Below, in pieces: positions 32,663 through 44,619 of a stretch of 64,000 bases of DNA (position 1 is the first letter of the stretch; each line of letters opens with the position of its first letter). The notes beneath the pieces are model-generated. The model had not been told where the DNA came from, ran no database searches, and saw only the letters and a program-made list of their open reading frames with translations. This DNA is from Mytilus edulis. Its lineage: Eukaryota; Mollusca; Bivalvia; Mytilida; Mytilidae. The position numbers and the translations under genes are program-made. The stretch lies in contig NC_092349.1 in assembly GCF_963676685.1 (NCBI RefSeq), positions 58,263,431 through 58,327,430 on the forward strand, given 5' to 3'.

Positions 32663-34801
32663 TTAGAAAATAGAAGTTGGTGGAATATCCAAAGGTTTGT
32701 GTATGTCTTTATCTACAGCAGTCCAGAACAAATTCTCGCCAAACCCTTCTTTATATGACAAATAAGGCGTTGTGTCGAGTAATGCCTTTAGTGGAGTTAT
32801 CATGTGTTTTGAATCAATCTGTTGGTACATAACTAATATCAAAACCTCTTTTCCCTGTCGGCGCCTTCGTTCTTGTACAAGGGCAATCTCCCATTGACAC
32901 CATTCGCTTTTAGCAAAGTTATTAGATAAAACAACGATGATCTTCCAACTTTTCGCCATGTATTTTCCAACACTGTTAAGGATTGGCTCTCCAACATCAA
33001 AATCCCTATCATGTACACAAACATTAAGGTTACAATTTTCTAGATGTTTAAGCAAAACGCCATGGACCCATAGACGATCGGCGTCGCAATAAACAACGAA
33101 CGCGTCAAACTCGTAATCATCTGACGATTCAAGACTAAAGTACCCACGTTTCATACGTTGCTTTAACCGAAATAAGTACAGTGCATTCTTAAAATTTATC
33201 TGACATTGGAACGTCATTATGACAAAGAAAAGCAAAATCAAAACAGACGAACATGCAGTTATTATTATCAGATAGACAATGTTTAACGAATTACACTCTG
33301 CAATTGTTGGAAAGTAATTTGCAAGAAGGGTCAATCGCAGATGTTCCGGATAGTAGCAAGTATAACGACTCGGCCAATTTTTCTGCATTTTTGTTGAAAG
33401 ATTCGTTGATCGAATTGTGTCCAAAAACCATTTCATTTCACACGTACATCGATATTGATTATCGGATAATTCTAATACCTCTAGTGATTTAAATAAGTTC
33501 GATGGAAACGACGTTTCGTTAATAATATGAATATTGTTTCCATCAAGATACAATTTACGCATGGACGGCAAATTATCGAAGAGTGATTCGTTCCATCGTT
33601 CTATTTCATTTCCTTCTAAATTCAACGATTTGATGTGCGGCATATTACGGAACAAATCATCTGGAATTGTCGTTATATCTGACGAAACTAAAGTCAGTTT
33701 TTGTATATTCCGTGTGGACGCAAAAAGTTCTCGAAATATAAAAAAGTCATTTAAAAGGTTGTGAGATAAATCCAATTCTTTTAAATTTGGTATTGTTTGA
33801 AAAATCGTTTGCGGATTGAATTTTTTTTCGATTATTTTTTTCTTACTAAATCGAAAATTATTCCGGTACAAATGTAGCTTCTGTAAAGACGAACTGTTAA
33901 ATGCGAACGGAGCAATATCTTTCAACTGCTGATTATTCCCTATGATAAGTTTCGCCAAGTTATGAAGTGAGGCGAGGATATTATTATCCAACCTTCGAAA
34001 ACGATTCCCATCCAAATTTAGAGACTCTAAAGTTTCCAGGCATTTGAAAGATTCTTTTGAAATTTTCCTTATAGCATTGTATGCAAGTGACAAATTTCTC
34101 AGTTTCGGAACAAATGTTTCATCATTGTTATTACAAAAATTAGGTATTGCATAAATATTATTATTTGATAAATCCAGAAACCCAGTTGTTGTGAGACCGT
34201 TTAAATCTACATTCACAATTTCGTTTTCTTCAACCTGTAATTTCTTAAGTTTTGCTATCGGAAGAAATATACTTGAATTTAGTTTGTGTAATAAATTTCT
34301 TCTAAGCGACAAAGCGATATTAGCTCCTACCAAATGATAAAACATGTCATCCGCAAGTCCATACCAATCGTTTTTCTCTAAATACAAACTTCGAATAGTT
34401 CCAATAGTCAAACTTTGAAACGAAGATTTCAACGCTGTTATGTTTAATAACTTCTCATTTGTTATTCTTAGCTCGGCAATACATTCAAAATCATAAAACG
34501 CATCAACTTGAATTATCTCCATTGAATTATTCTCGAACCATAATTTCTTGATGTTGTCTGAGGAAATATTCCTAAAACTACTCCGATTGATCACCGTAAG
34601 AATATTATTTTTCAATATTAATTTCGTAATGTTTGGTGGCAGCTTCGGGATATAATTCAAACCAGAGCAGGTAGCTGTTGCTTTTATACACTTGCACTCA
34701 GTATATTTTTTCCGTGAATTTTCATTCGCACAGCAGAAGTCATTATATCCAACGGCAAAATAGATTAAAATGCAAACATAGTTTAACTTTACATTTGACA
34801 T
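32663..34801 (-). CDS. Toll-like receptor C (single exon, LRR-TM-TIR)
   Basis: Complete 712-residue TLR, the closest paralogue of B. Same signal peptide start (MSNVKLNYVCILI), Cys cap, about 15 leucine-rich repeats, C-terminal cap YRCTCEMKWFLD, membrane helix and TIR (FDAFVVY, RDFDVGEP, FW, ending PPTSIF). Changes relative to B include V to D, I to N, G to R, N to L and E to K in the ectodomain. The two TIR changes are I/V swaps. As in its paralogues the BB-loop proline is replaced by V. The ATG is at 34801, with a TATA box at 34903-34910. A 227-bp MITE lies about 130 bases past the stop codon. The near-identity of long flanks with B indicates recent duplication or gene conversion. Ligand not inferable. 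Confidence 0.95.
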   Translation of the reverse strand: MSNVKLNYVCILIYFAVGYNDFCCANENSRKKYTECKCIKATATCSGLNYIPKLPPNITKLILKNNILTVINRSSFRNISSDNIKKLWFENNSMEIIQVDAFYDFECIAELRITNEKLLNITALKSSFQSLTIGTIRSLYLEKNDWYGLADDMFYHLVGANIALSLRRNLLHKLNSSIFLPIAKLKKLQVEENEIVNVDLNGLTTTGFLDLSNNNIYAIPNFCNNNDETFVPKLRNLSLAYNAIRKISKESFKCLETLESLNLDGNRFRRLDNNILASLHNLAKLIIGNNQQLKDIAPFAFNSSSLQKLHLYRNNFRFSKKKIIEKKFNPQTIFQTIPNLKELDLSHNLLNDFFIFRELFASTRNIQKLTLVSSDITTIPDDLFRNMPHIKSLNLEGNEIERWNESLFDNLPSMRKLYLDGNNIHIINETSFPSNLFKSLEVLELSDNQYRCTCEMKWFLDTIRSTNLSTKMQKNWPSRYTCYYPEHLRLTLLANYFPTIAECNSLNIVYLIIITACSSVLILLFFVIMTFQCQINFKNALYLFRLKQRMKRGYFSLESSDDYEFDAFVVYCDADRLWVHGVLLKHLENCNLNVCVHDRDFDVGEPILNSVGKYMAKSWKIIVVLSNNFAKSEWCQWEIALVQERRRRQGKEVLILVMYQQIDSKHMITPLKALLDTTPYLSYKEGFGENLFWTAVDKDIHKPLDIPPTSIF

Positions 34802-34902
34802 TGTTTTTTACACTATAAAGTGCTATATAACAATGGAAATGAAACCAAAACAGTTCTTCCCGGTACATTAGTATTGGAAAAACTTCCTTGATACTTCAGT
34901 TT

Positions 34903-34910
34903 TTTATATA
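34903..34910 (-). promoter_or_regulatory. TATA box of TLR C
   Basis: TATATAAA on the minus strand about 102 bases upstream of the ATG; same surroundings as in B. Confidence 0.6.
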
Positions 34911-35748
34911 TTCGGACCTGTGATAGTTGATCTCTTCATAACTACATACATGTTTCAACTCTTTTGAATACTTGGTGACCTTCTATTTCATTGGCTACAT
35001 GAATATGAATATTCTTTTGAATTCTATTAACACTGATTTCTATCAGCAAACCCAAGCAATGCATGTTTATACATACTTCTGCAGTTTGCAAAAATAAGCA
35101 CTTGGATACCCCAAAAAAATCTAAACTGGCAAAAAGTATATTTCTTTGATTTAAAACTGTTTAAGGGTTTGGTGACCTCGCCTTTTCCAAGCCTAGCCTC
35201 TAAACCGCATATAAAAAGATCAGTTTTTTTACATTGACCTTATATATAACTTGTAAGTGTATGCACGTGAACGTTTTGCATTCAAATTAAGCTTAAACTT
35301 CTTTATAAAATAAAGATACTCGCATTTCCCGAGCCCAGTTTCTACACATTCTATAAAAAAGATGAGTTTCTTACATTGACCTAATATTGTATGTTTATGC
35401 GTGTAAATGTTTTGCTTTTAAATCGAACTTTTATTTCTTTTATTAACTTGAATTGAATGATACTAATAATGAGCATACTATATACTTGACTGAAGGAGTA
35501 AATCTATACTTGTCGGTATTTCAGGACGATCATGTATATAAGAAGTTGATGGTCATAGTTTCAAATAAGAGATGTCCAAATGTGACTGATTTATTTTCCG
35601 GCTCGAAATGTTTTGTAAAAGGAAATTAAGTTAACCATTGCTTACAGAAAATTAGAATAATGTATATTTCTCACGGAAGTAAATACAATAACATTATTCA
35701 ATTTTAAGTGTGATGGAAATAGTCACAATCAGCAAAAGACTGTTTAAA

Positions 35749-36452
35749 AAACTAAGCCGTATTTGACACAACCTTTTTCAACTTTTGATATTCAGTGCTG
35801 TACAACTTTGTACTATTTTTCGCTTTCGATCTTTTATATCTTGGCGTCACTGGTGAGTCTTGTGTGAACGAGGCGCGTTTTTGGCGTATTAAATTTTAAA
35901 CCTGATGCTTTTTGTTATTCATTAATCATGTGTTTCTTTGTCTAATACGTGTTCCTATTTATTTGTATTGTAGTCCTGTAATATTATGTTGTCATTTCTA
36001 TGTTATATTTAACAGTGCCATTAAAGTGCGAGGTTTGGCATGCCACAATTCCAGGTTCAACCCACCATTTTTTCCTTTAAAAATGTCCTGTACCAAGTCA
36101 GGAATATGGCCATTGTTATATTATAGTTCGTTTCTGTGTGTGTTACAATTTAACGTTGCGTCGTTTGTTTTCTCTTATTTTTAGTGTAAATTGACATTGC
36201 GATAAGACGTGTCACGGTACTTGTCTATCCCTAATTCATGTATTTGGTTTTGATGTTATATTTGTTATTCTCGTGGGATTTTGTCTGATGCTTGGTCCGT
36301 TTCTGTGTGTGTTAGTTACATTGTAGTGTTGTGTCATTGTTCTCCTCTTATATTTATGCGTTTCCCTCAGTTTTAGTTTGTTACCCCGATTTTGTTTTTT
36401 GTCCATGGATTTATGAGTTTGAACAGCGGTATACTACTGTTGCCTTTATTTA
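35749..36452 (+). repeat. Mussel interspersed repeats: degenerate f1 copy followed by another family
   Basis: 35749-35900 is a decayed plus-strand f1 copy ('ggcgtcactggtgagtct', with the GAAA core lost). 35900-36452 is a family I recall as common in Mytilus, with 'aggttcaacccacca', 'gtaccaagtcaggaatatgg' and the end 'actactgttgcctttattta'. Neither is present upstream of X1 or X2. Open frames here are incidental. Confidence 0.6.
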
Positions 36453-36527
36453 AGGGCGTACGATATAGGTACAGAGGAGGTAATGACGTTGCTAACGTAA
36501 ACTATTATTTTCGCGACGTCAAATAGT

Positions 36528-36760
36528 TGTCAAATGTACCAGGATTATAACGTAGTACGTCAGACGCGCGTTTCGTCTACATAAGACTCATCAGTGACGC
36601 TCATATCAAAATATTTATAAAGCCAAGCAAGTACAAAGTTGAAGAGCATTGAGGATCCAAAATTCCAAAAAGTTGTGCCAAATACGGCTAAGGTAATCTA
36701 TGCCTGGAATTAGAAAATCCTTATTATTTCGAAAAATTCAAAGTTTTGTAAGCAGAAAAC
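36528..36760 (-). repeat. f1 repeat with intact hammerhead-like core
   Basis: On the minus strand: CTGATGA (plus 36588-36594), helix II GTCT/AGAC with loop TATGT, and GAAA (plus 36571-36574), followed by a potential helix III. The 3' end reads 'ctggtaca'. Confidence 0.65.
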
Positions 36761-37309
36761 GATGACTTATCGGGAAAAGATTCAGTTTTCGGCTGATATT
36801 TATCATTTAAACTTATCCGACTTGAAAACGAGTACATTGACCCCTCTGTTTTAAAAGTAATTTTTTACTGCATATTTATCAAATTTAAAAAAAATTTACT
36901 ATTAACAGTTTTATGAAAATTGGTACACATAATCTTCTTACGTAATCAAACCAAATGGCTTTTTTTATTATTATTTTTAGCCATGGCGTTGTCAGTTTAA
37001 TTTAGATTTATGAGTTTGACTGCCCCTTTGGTATATTTCGTCCCTCTTTTAAAAGATTTCTTTGTACTACATTCGTGTACATTTGATAATTATAAATTAA
37101 TTATATAAACAAGAATTTACAAATTATTTAACAAGATAAAGCTTGTGTTTATCTTTTAAAACAAAAAAGTTACGTATTTCTTTCGGAAGGAAAAATACGT
37201 TCACAAAACGATTTTGAACAAATATATAAAATTTGGACCTCATTTTACTCAAGAAGTAGCACATTATTTTTTTTCATATTTGATTTAATCAGGCAAAAAT
37301 AGCCTGTAT

Positions 37310-40300
37310 CGTCGCTGGGCTTCTAAAATGTCGTATATCGCAAATTTTGCGGTTTTGGGTTTTACTCATAGAAAGATTTGGCGGGTCTTGTTACATGTTC
37401 TTCCAAAATGTCCCATCTCTTAACCAATCGAATTCATTCTAAAACGACATGTGACAAAACTGCCAACATTGATTGGTTCAATATTGTGATTCCAAAATGT
37501 TGTATATTTTATTCAAAAATTTAGTTGAGTGATGGACACCTGGATTTTGGAATTTTATAAACTGATACAAGGTAAGAAGTATAATACAATATTTAAAGTA
37601 AATAAATATAATATCTGAATAGCTAGTTAGTGTCTAGATTCACTTAATAACATGTCAAAATGCATTTATTTTCTGGTCTCAGATAATCATCAAAGCAATT
37701 TATCAAATCAAAGGGTGTTTTATCAGATTGAATTATAATAACACTGTTTTCAGTATATAAAAATATTAATTTCGCCCCCTGCTGATTTATCAACATAAAT
37801 CAAACGAAATCATTGTGATAAATAAGATTTGTTTGTATTCCTTCAATTACATACGACATTTTGTAATATAGGCAATAATCTTGTACAACTTGTTAGTTCT
37901 TATCTCTATTGTGGTAGCATTGATATAGATGCCTGGATATAGAACATTTAACTCAACAACAACGTCTGAAGTATTTAATTATCGAGGAAAATCATAATTT
38001 ATGAAGTTTTGTTGGTTATTTTTTGTAACATGATTAAACTTCAATTTTATTCACACTCATTTAAATTATTTTTCAGATGGAACGAGATGTATCTTCCGGG
38101 TCAGATTCTGAAGATTACCGTGCCAAATGGTTTTGTGAATTTTGCAAGATAGCTCCATGCAGTGCATATAAACTAGATTGTCAAGTGCTGTATAATGAAA
38201 CTGTAATTTTATTTGATTCAAATCAGGAGGAGTGGGTTCGTTGCGCTAAATGTGACAAACGCTTTCATTTGAAGTGTGTAAAAAATCTGCCAAAAGCTGT
38301 TTGTGAGTGTTTCTTTAGATTTTGTGGTTGGAACATGTATGTATGCGACAAGTGTTAATAAAATGGAACAAAATAACAATTATTCAAACATTGACAATGT
38401 GTTGAAAGAACAAAGGCAACAATTAAGTATTCACCATTTCCGAATTAAAGGTTCAACTATTAAAGAAAGAGATAATTTAGAATGTTCTGAATCAGACAAT
38501 GATTTGGATGACTCTACAAGAGACCCTGATTGGGCACCTCAAAAACAAGATGAAGAACATGAAAATAATGACAATGCCCAGCAGGACGAGAATGAAATAG
38601 TTAAAAGAAATTATAAAAGATACACACAAGAACTAAGAGTAAATAGAGAAAATGGTACACACAATATTGCAGCTAAGCAAAAACGAGCCAAACGAGGTAG
38701 AGCAGAGAATGATCAGTGGGAGAAAAACAGAAACAAGAGGCTCCGAATGGACGGTGAAATGTATTACGGATTAAAGAAAGGTCCTGATGGAAAGTATTCA
38801 TATTCAGTAGAAAGAGAAAAACGAACAGTTGGTGAAAGAAATTGCTCAAAGCGATGTAAAAAATGTTTATTGTTCAATGAAAATGAGAGGCTAGCTATAT
38901 TTCATAGTTTTTGGAATAACATGAACTGGGACCAAAAGAAGGTTTTTGTCATTAGTATGGTTGACAAGACTGAAGCGAAACAGAAGAAAGCTGAAAATAG
39001 TAGACGGAAATATTCATTCAAATACTTTTTGAAGAAAAATGGACATCGAGTGTTGGTGTGCAAGAAAATGTTTTTGTCTACCTTAGCCATAGGAGAACGG
39101 ACACTCTACGACTGGTTGATGAAAAGTGGAAATGGTATTCCTGAACAGCCTAACCAAAGATCATCCATTTGGAAATGCAAGTGCCAAAGAATTCTTGAAA
39201 TCGTCAAAGATTTACTTAGAACCAACTTTTACCAGCTTTAGTGAACTATACCGCGAATATAACAACTTTTGTTCCAATAGAGGAAAAAACATAATAAGTA
39301 TCAAAGTTTTTCGAAGGATTTTTGAAGACGAACATTTGTCATTATTTCAACCAAAAAAGGACCAATGTGATATATGTTGTGCTTTTGAGATGAGCAATGT
39401 TTCTGAGGAAGAATATAGAAATCATGTAGATCGAAAGGAAAAGGCAAGAGTAGAAAAAGCTTCTGATAAAATTAGGGCACAGACATCTAATGACATAAAA
39501 GTAGTGACTCTAGATCTACAGGCGGTACTTTTATGCCCATTACTCAAGGCTAGTGCCTTGTATTATAAGACTAAATTAGGGTGCCACAACTTTACAGTTC
39601 ATGAAATGGATTCAACACACGTAACATGCTATTTCTGGACTGAAAGTGAAGGAGAACTCACAGCAAATTCTTTTGCATCCTGCCTTAGCGATTTTATAGA
39701 TAAGCTTGAGGGTGTGAAAGAACTTGTCATCTACAGTGATGGCTGTACATACCAAAACCGAAATTTAACGGTATCAAATACACTTCTTCGCCAAGCCTTT
39801 GAAAAAAAGATCACAATCATTCAAAAATATTTAGAAAAAGGACACACACAGATGGAGTGCGATAGCATCCACAGTACTATAGAAAGAAAACTTAGAAACA
39901 AACCAATCTACTGTCCGCAGAACTATATAGATCTGATTAAAGATGCAAGGCCACACCAACCCTATGATGTAAAATATATATCACACGAATTCTTTGGAAA
40001 GTATAGTGAATTGAAGTACTAATCATCCATCCGCCCAGGAAATAGGGTTGGAGATCCTGTTGTTACGAATATAAGAGTTCTAAAGTACACAGAAGATGGG
40101 TCACTTCAGTATAAGTTAGATTTTTCTGACCAATATCAGGACCTCGCAAGAAGATCGAAAGTTGGTCTACCCAGTGTAGATGATACTATTGAAAGACTAT
40201 ATTTATCGCAAGTGCCTATCAAGAAAGCTAAATATCAACACCTACAAGAACTAAAAGCTGTTATTCCAAGAGACTTCCATCCCTTTTATGACAGTTTACC

Positions 40301-41154
40301 ACATAACTGACTTATTTTGAGTGATTCTGAAAGATAAATGAGACTGTGTTGGTTCACAACAATGAAGCTACGAAAGATGTGACTCTCCTTGATAGCTTAA
40401 AACGTTTTATTTTTGTACTTTTATTTGTTTTATTTTTGTTTTGTGTCCTTTACAATTTGTTTATAAACGGCTGGGATGTCCATTAATAAAATTTATGATT
40501 TTTATTCATGTGAATTTTTGTATCACCAGGTCAAGGAGAGCTATTGCCATTACTTGTCTGAGTCGTCTCGCAACCGTCGTCAGCGTTAGTCGTCTTGTAC
40601 TGTTCTGTAAAAATCTCTTCTGAAACCATAAGGAAAATTCAAATCAAACTTGACTAGAAATAGGTTTTTTATCCATCAACAAATCGCTGGTAAAATAATC
40701 ATCAGAGTCGTTCTTGGTATTTAGTAAATTGTGAGTTTTATTGTGTTTCTCATATTGGTACATGATAGCAGTCAAGCTATCCAAAGATATTACCTTTGCC
40801 TACACACTCAATGGAATCGGCTGGAAATGTTTAGGAAAGATTTTTTCTTTATTCAAACCAAATAGTTTGATTGAACAAGACTTCTCTAAAGATTTGATGT
40901 AATTTATTGAAACTAAAAAATATCGTATATGTGCAAATTGACACACACTGAAAGGATTAAAATGTCGTAACTTCTGGCTCTGACAATAAAGGCAGAGGTC
41001 CAAGTAATATTTTTCTAAGATCCATACCATTCAGAGAAGGTTAATTCTGATTTTTCCTGTTAAAATATCAAAAATAAAAAAAAATAGAAATATTGTTGCT
41101 TGTCCTGTAAAATTTGCCAAAACCCGTATACAACATTTTAGAAGCCCAGCGACG
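37310..41154 (+). mobile_element. Sola-like DNA transposon, 3.85 kb, with TIRs and 4-bp target duplication
   Basis: The ends are 28-bp inverted repeats (37310-37337 and 41127-41154; CGTCGCTGGG...GTATA) with one mismatch. The paralogous empty site near 25800 reads 'aatagcatatatgcaaatt'. Here it becomes GTAT (37306-37309) and ATAT (41155-41158) around the element, fitting a 4-bp duplication of ATAT with one later change. Sola elements are known for 4-bp duplications and for DDE transposases with a 'YSDxCxxQNRN'-type block like the one here. Coding remnants lie at 38077-40310. The Sola assignment is by recall and needs a search. Confidence 0.85.
38077..40310 (+). pseudogene. Transposase coding region (PHD-like finger plus DDE domain) with frame breaks and a stop
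   Basis: Three frames carry consecutive parts. 38077-38358: a Cys/His cluster starting WFCEFCKIAPC, then CAKCDKRFHLKC and a final VCDKC, spaced like a C4HC3 PHD finger. 38363 to about 39200: an acidic then basic region with TLYDWLMKSGNG. About 39150-40022: the catalytic-type region, with CDICCAFE, VVTLDLQAVLLCPLLKAS (first Asp), LVIYSDGCTYQNRN (second Asp) and HTQMECDSIHSTIERK (acidic third position). The reading frame then meets TAA at 40020-40022 but stays readable (SSIRPGNRVGDPVV) to TGA at 40308-40310. The frame changes near 38355 and again between about 39145 and 39230. A strong donor at 37571|37572 and an acceptor ending at 38076 suggest a 5' UTR intron. This copy is probably dead. Confidence 0.8.
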
Positions 41155-42375
41155 ATATGCAAATTCTCAGCATAGTTTCAATATGGGATCAAAACTGGAT
41201 CGTGTGCCCTTGAGCACTTGAAATTACTCTATTTGTGGATTTTTTTCTCTCATATCTATAATTTATCATTTATTGAAGAAGAAAAAAACACCTGTAAACA
41301 GGATGCCGAAAGCCCTTGGATACATTTATCAACAAATGATTTTCCCTTGTTGTTCGAATTTAAAGTATTTCAAATGTTAATTTAATTGGCTATAAACAAA
41401 CTTTATAAACAGAAATAACATGGACAGTTCGTAATATCGTCTCATTTTATTTTGCGATACACCTTTTTATTTAATTGTGTAGACCCAATTCTACCATTTA
41501 AAATTATATATACATATAGGTTCAAAGAATGAATGAACTTAGCATCAACTGAAAAAATTGTGAACAACTTCGTGTCGTTGTCAACGCGACCACATCTGGC
41601 ACTGATACATTCAAATTTCGAACTTAATAAAACACCATAAAACCAAACCCGTACAAACACTAAAATATTTTTCTGTCCCCCTTGTACCGAACATCAAACT
41701 TTAAAATAATTATGTACTGTTGTAGAACTATTTATTAAATACGTCAGTCGTCATACAAATATCAGATGGGGTAACCCGAAATTTGAACGAAATGATAAAA
41801 ATTGAATATGGAAACGAGGATTGTGTCAGAGAGCAGAAAACAGCTCAAGGTCACCAATTGGTTTTCAACATAGCGAGAAAATCCTGCACCAGCAGGCGGG
41901 CTTCAGATGGTCTCTCCTAAACATAATAATGTATACTTGTTCAGCAAAAAGGGAAACACGTGAAATCTATTGATGATTGGTCTGACAACGTTTTTTTTTG
42001 CAAATTGAAACGCAATTTATATTAAAAAAAAGTAATGCAAATTTTAATATATCATATGTATATGGTCTAGTATACTCAAAAACAATATATATGCTTTTGA
42101 CCCCTCTAATAAAACGAATACAAATTGTACAGAGAAAATTATTCCTACTTATTTGTCTTACTTGCAGACCCTCTCTTGTGTTACAGGTTTCTGCAAGGCT
42201 AACTCAAATGATTCCACATTTCTATCGATAAGAAAAATAGTTTAACCATGATCAAATAGAAAATCCTTCCCAAGTGAATATTGGGCACAGTAAATTAATA
42301 TGTAGTACTTGTATAATCTCTGCAAAATAATGTTTATTTCCAGAACTCAAACAGCTGATTAAAAAATAAAAAGAT

Positions 42376-43534
42376 ATGAATCTACTACTTGCACATTCAC
42401 AGTTCTTCGATCAATCACCAACAGCTGACCAAAACATCAGTGGGAAGAGTAGCTCATGTGTTGACCAAAGCGTGAGTGTGACTAGAAGCCCAACAGAAAA
42501 AAGAATGTCTCAAAACCAGACACCTTACTCACAGTCAGTACAATCATCACAATCTCAGGAGTTGTGCTCTTCGACTGAATACACTGAGAGTCAAAAGTCT
42601 GTAATTTCATTATCTACCACCTCTATTTCCCAAACAAACAGTCAGACATCAGTCATCTCTTTATCAACAGAACAATCTGAAGATGACATGTTTAACAACG
42701 TCAACACAGAATCCTTCAAATTTAGATACAAGCTCAACCAGCACTCCAAATCAGTTTCTTGATCTCAGAAATTTTTATCCATCTGTTGTAAGATATTGCC
42801 AAGGACTTACTGTTCTTACTGGAAGTAACAATAAAACATCATCAACGGTGACTGATATTCAAATCTTAATGACTGATGGCAGTGATAAACGATTATTACC
42901 AGAAAATATGCCTACATATTTTAATGATCCGAAGAGTTCACTTGAATCTGGGCAAAAACTTGCCTATGTCCTGTTAAAGTCAAAAAAGATTATATGTATT
43001 CTGATTGACAATATAGAGCCTGGACAATAAATTCTAAAAAGGTTTTGTAAGAAGGTCAAAGTCATGCACGAGAAGGTGGTTACTGATAAAGATTTTAAAA
43101 ATGTTACTTTAAGTAAAGCAATTTTTTTTAAAGTATAGTGGACAAATAACCGATGATTATCAGGGAGATTCACAGATTTTGATATTGGGATCATTTCACA
43201 AGCAACCTTTGAAATTTAAAATGATATCCACACATCAGTCATTATCAACAAAACTTGACTTGCTTGAACAAGACCCAAAACAGACACTACTTGAACAGAT
43301 AAGTCAGGCAAAACATGACCAAATATTTCTACAGATGATCAACAACGCTGTAAAACAAACGAAAACTGTCACAACAAAGAAAACAGAAAGCAGAAACTTA
43401 AATCAGACATGAATGGCAGTTTGGATGAATTTGAAAATGACTTTAATGAACCAGTGAAAAAGAAACCTAAATTCCAACTGAGGATTGTTCTAGAGAATAG
43501 AGGAAAGAGTAAGAAGAAACCTAAAACTAATTGA
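42376..43534 (+). pseudogene. X3: frameshifted copy of gene X
   Basis: Starts MNLLLAHSQFFDQSPT like X2. A one-base insertion near 42715-42722 ('gaatccttcaaattt') shifts the frame. The rest is readable in the frame of 42683 (PNQFLDLRNFYPSVVRYCQ) until TAA at 43028-43030, where X1 has TAC. A further shift occurs in a T-run near 43122-43131. The tail (KKKPKFQLRIVL) can still be followed to about 43530. The lesions differ from those of X2, so the two copies died separately or kept decaying separately. It is head to head with TLR C. Confidence 0.85.
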
Positions 43535-44499
43535 AGCCAGTGATATACATTGTTGGAAACAATACTTTGATAATAGACATGAATTGACTTCGCTTGTAAA
43601 ACAGAACACGGCACATAAACAAATGCTTGCCTCTGATGAAGTAATGTTGTTGTCGGCAATATGACTCATGCGTTTTTCTTTTTATAATTTCTGACGTATT
43701 TTGCCGTCATTCATATTTATTTCAAATTTGCGACATTTACCTTATTGATATATTTAAAAGTTTTACATACAGTATATATCAAAAGTTTTTTTACTTATAT
43801 CGATGGTCTGGTTTGAGATGCGGAGTTGAAGTAGTGGGATGCCTTCATTTATGTATTTTAAACTCTTAATGGCGTTCTTCCTGTCCTTTATTTGTTAACT
43901 ACTGTATTCTGTAGATTTCACAATCTCTGTATGCTCTATTTTCTTTATGCCTATTTTTTCTCTATTTAAAAAATCCTATGCTCTCAATAAATTGACTAGT
44001 TGTGGTAACACCAATATTTTACATGTTTGTGCAATTTAATTTGAATTAAACAGGATTTTTCTCAATATCGTAAAAAAAATAAAATCTCATTTTAGTCAAA
44101 AATGACAAAATCGCATATCGAAATACTACGCGATAATTTTTGAATGTAAGTAACTCATTTGTTTTCTTGTGAAGTGTCCTTTGCATTAGGTATGATATTT
44201 TCAAAAGTTTTATATAAAGAGTTTTCTGATTGATGCACGGTTTATTTTAAATATGTGTATAATCAAGAGATATCACTATCAGATCAATGCATGTTGTAAA
44301 AATTGGAACAATTCCAACAATATATGGGTTGTATTGAAAATTGGTGTTTACCGTCCCAAATGTAATGGTTTATCATTGCGGCTGCCGGTGTAATATTTCT
44401 TCTAAGAGAGATACTTTTACCAGCATTTATACAATAAGTGAGTTATTGTTAAGCAAAACTTGAGAAATATTTATTTTTCACCACTGAAGTCACGTATTT

Positions 44500-44619
44500 G
44501 ATTGGTTATCAAAGGTACCAGACTTATAATTTAATACGCCAGACGCGCGTTTCGTCTACATAAGACTCATCAATGACGCTAAGATCAAAATAGTTGTAAA
44601 GCCAAACAAGTATAAAATT
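44500..44619 (-). repeat. 5'-truncated f1 insertion
   Basis: Breaks 'gtcacgtatttgaaactttat', which is continuous in the previous unit. On the minus strand it ends 'ctggtacctttgataacc'. The core reads ATTGATGA, then GTCT/AGAC and GAAA, so C3 of the hammerhead consensus is lost. Confidence 0.7.

Larger units (their letters stand above)
36453..41215. mobile_element. TIR element (AAGGGCRTACGATAC ends), paralogue of 24289-25850, carrying a Sola-like insertion
   Basis: Left 'aagggcgtacgatatagg' and right 'tggatcgtgtgcccttg' match the ends of the copy in the previous array unit. The sequence is colinear with that copy except for about 60 bases at 36975-37040 ('agccatggcgttgtcag'), the absence of the retroposed transcript, and the transposon at 37310-41154. 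Confidence 0.65.

Noticed and set aside
35912..36184. 90-residue hydrophobic frame
   Set aside because: Lies wholly within a mussel interspersed repeat.
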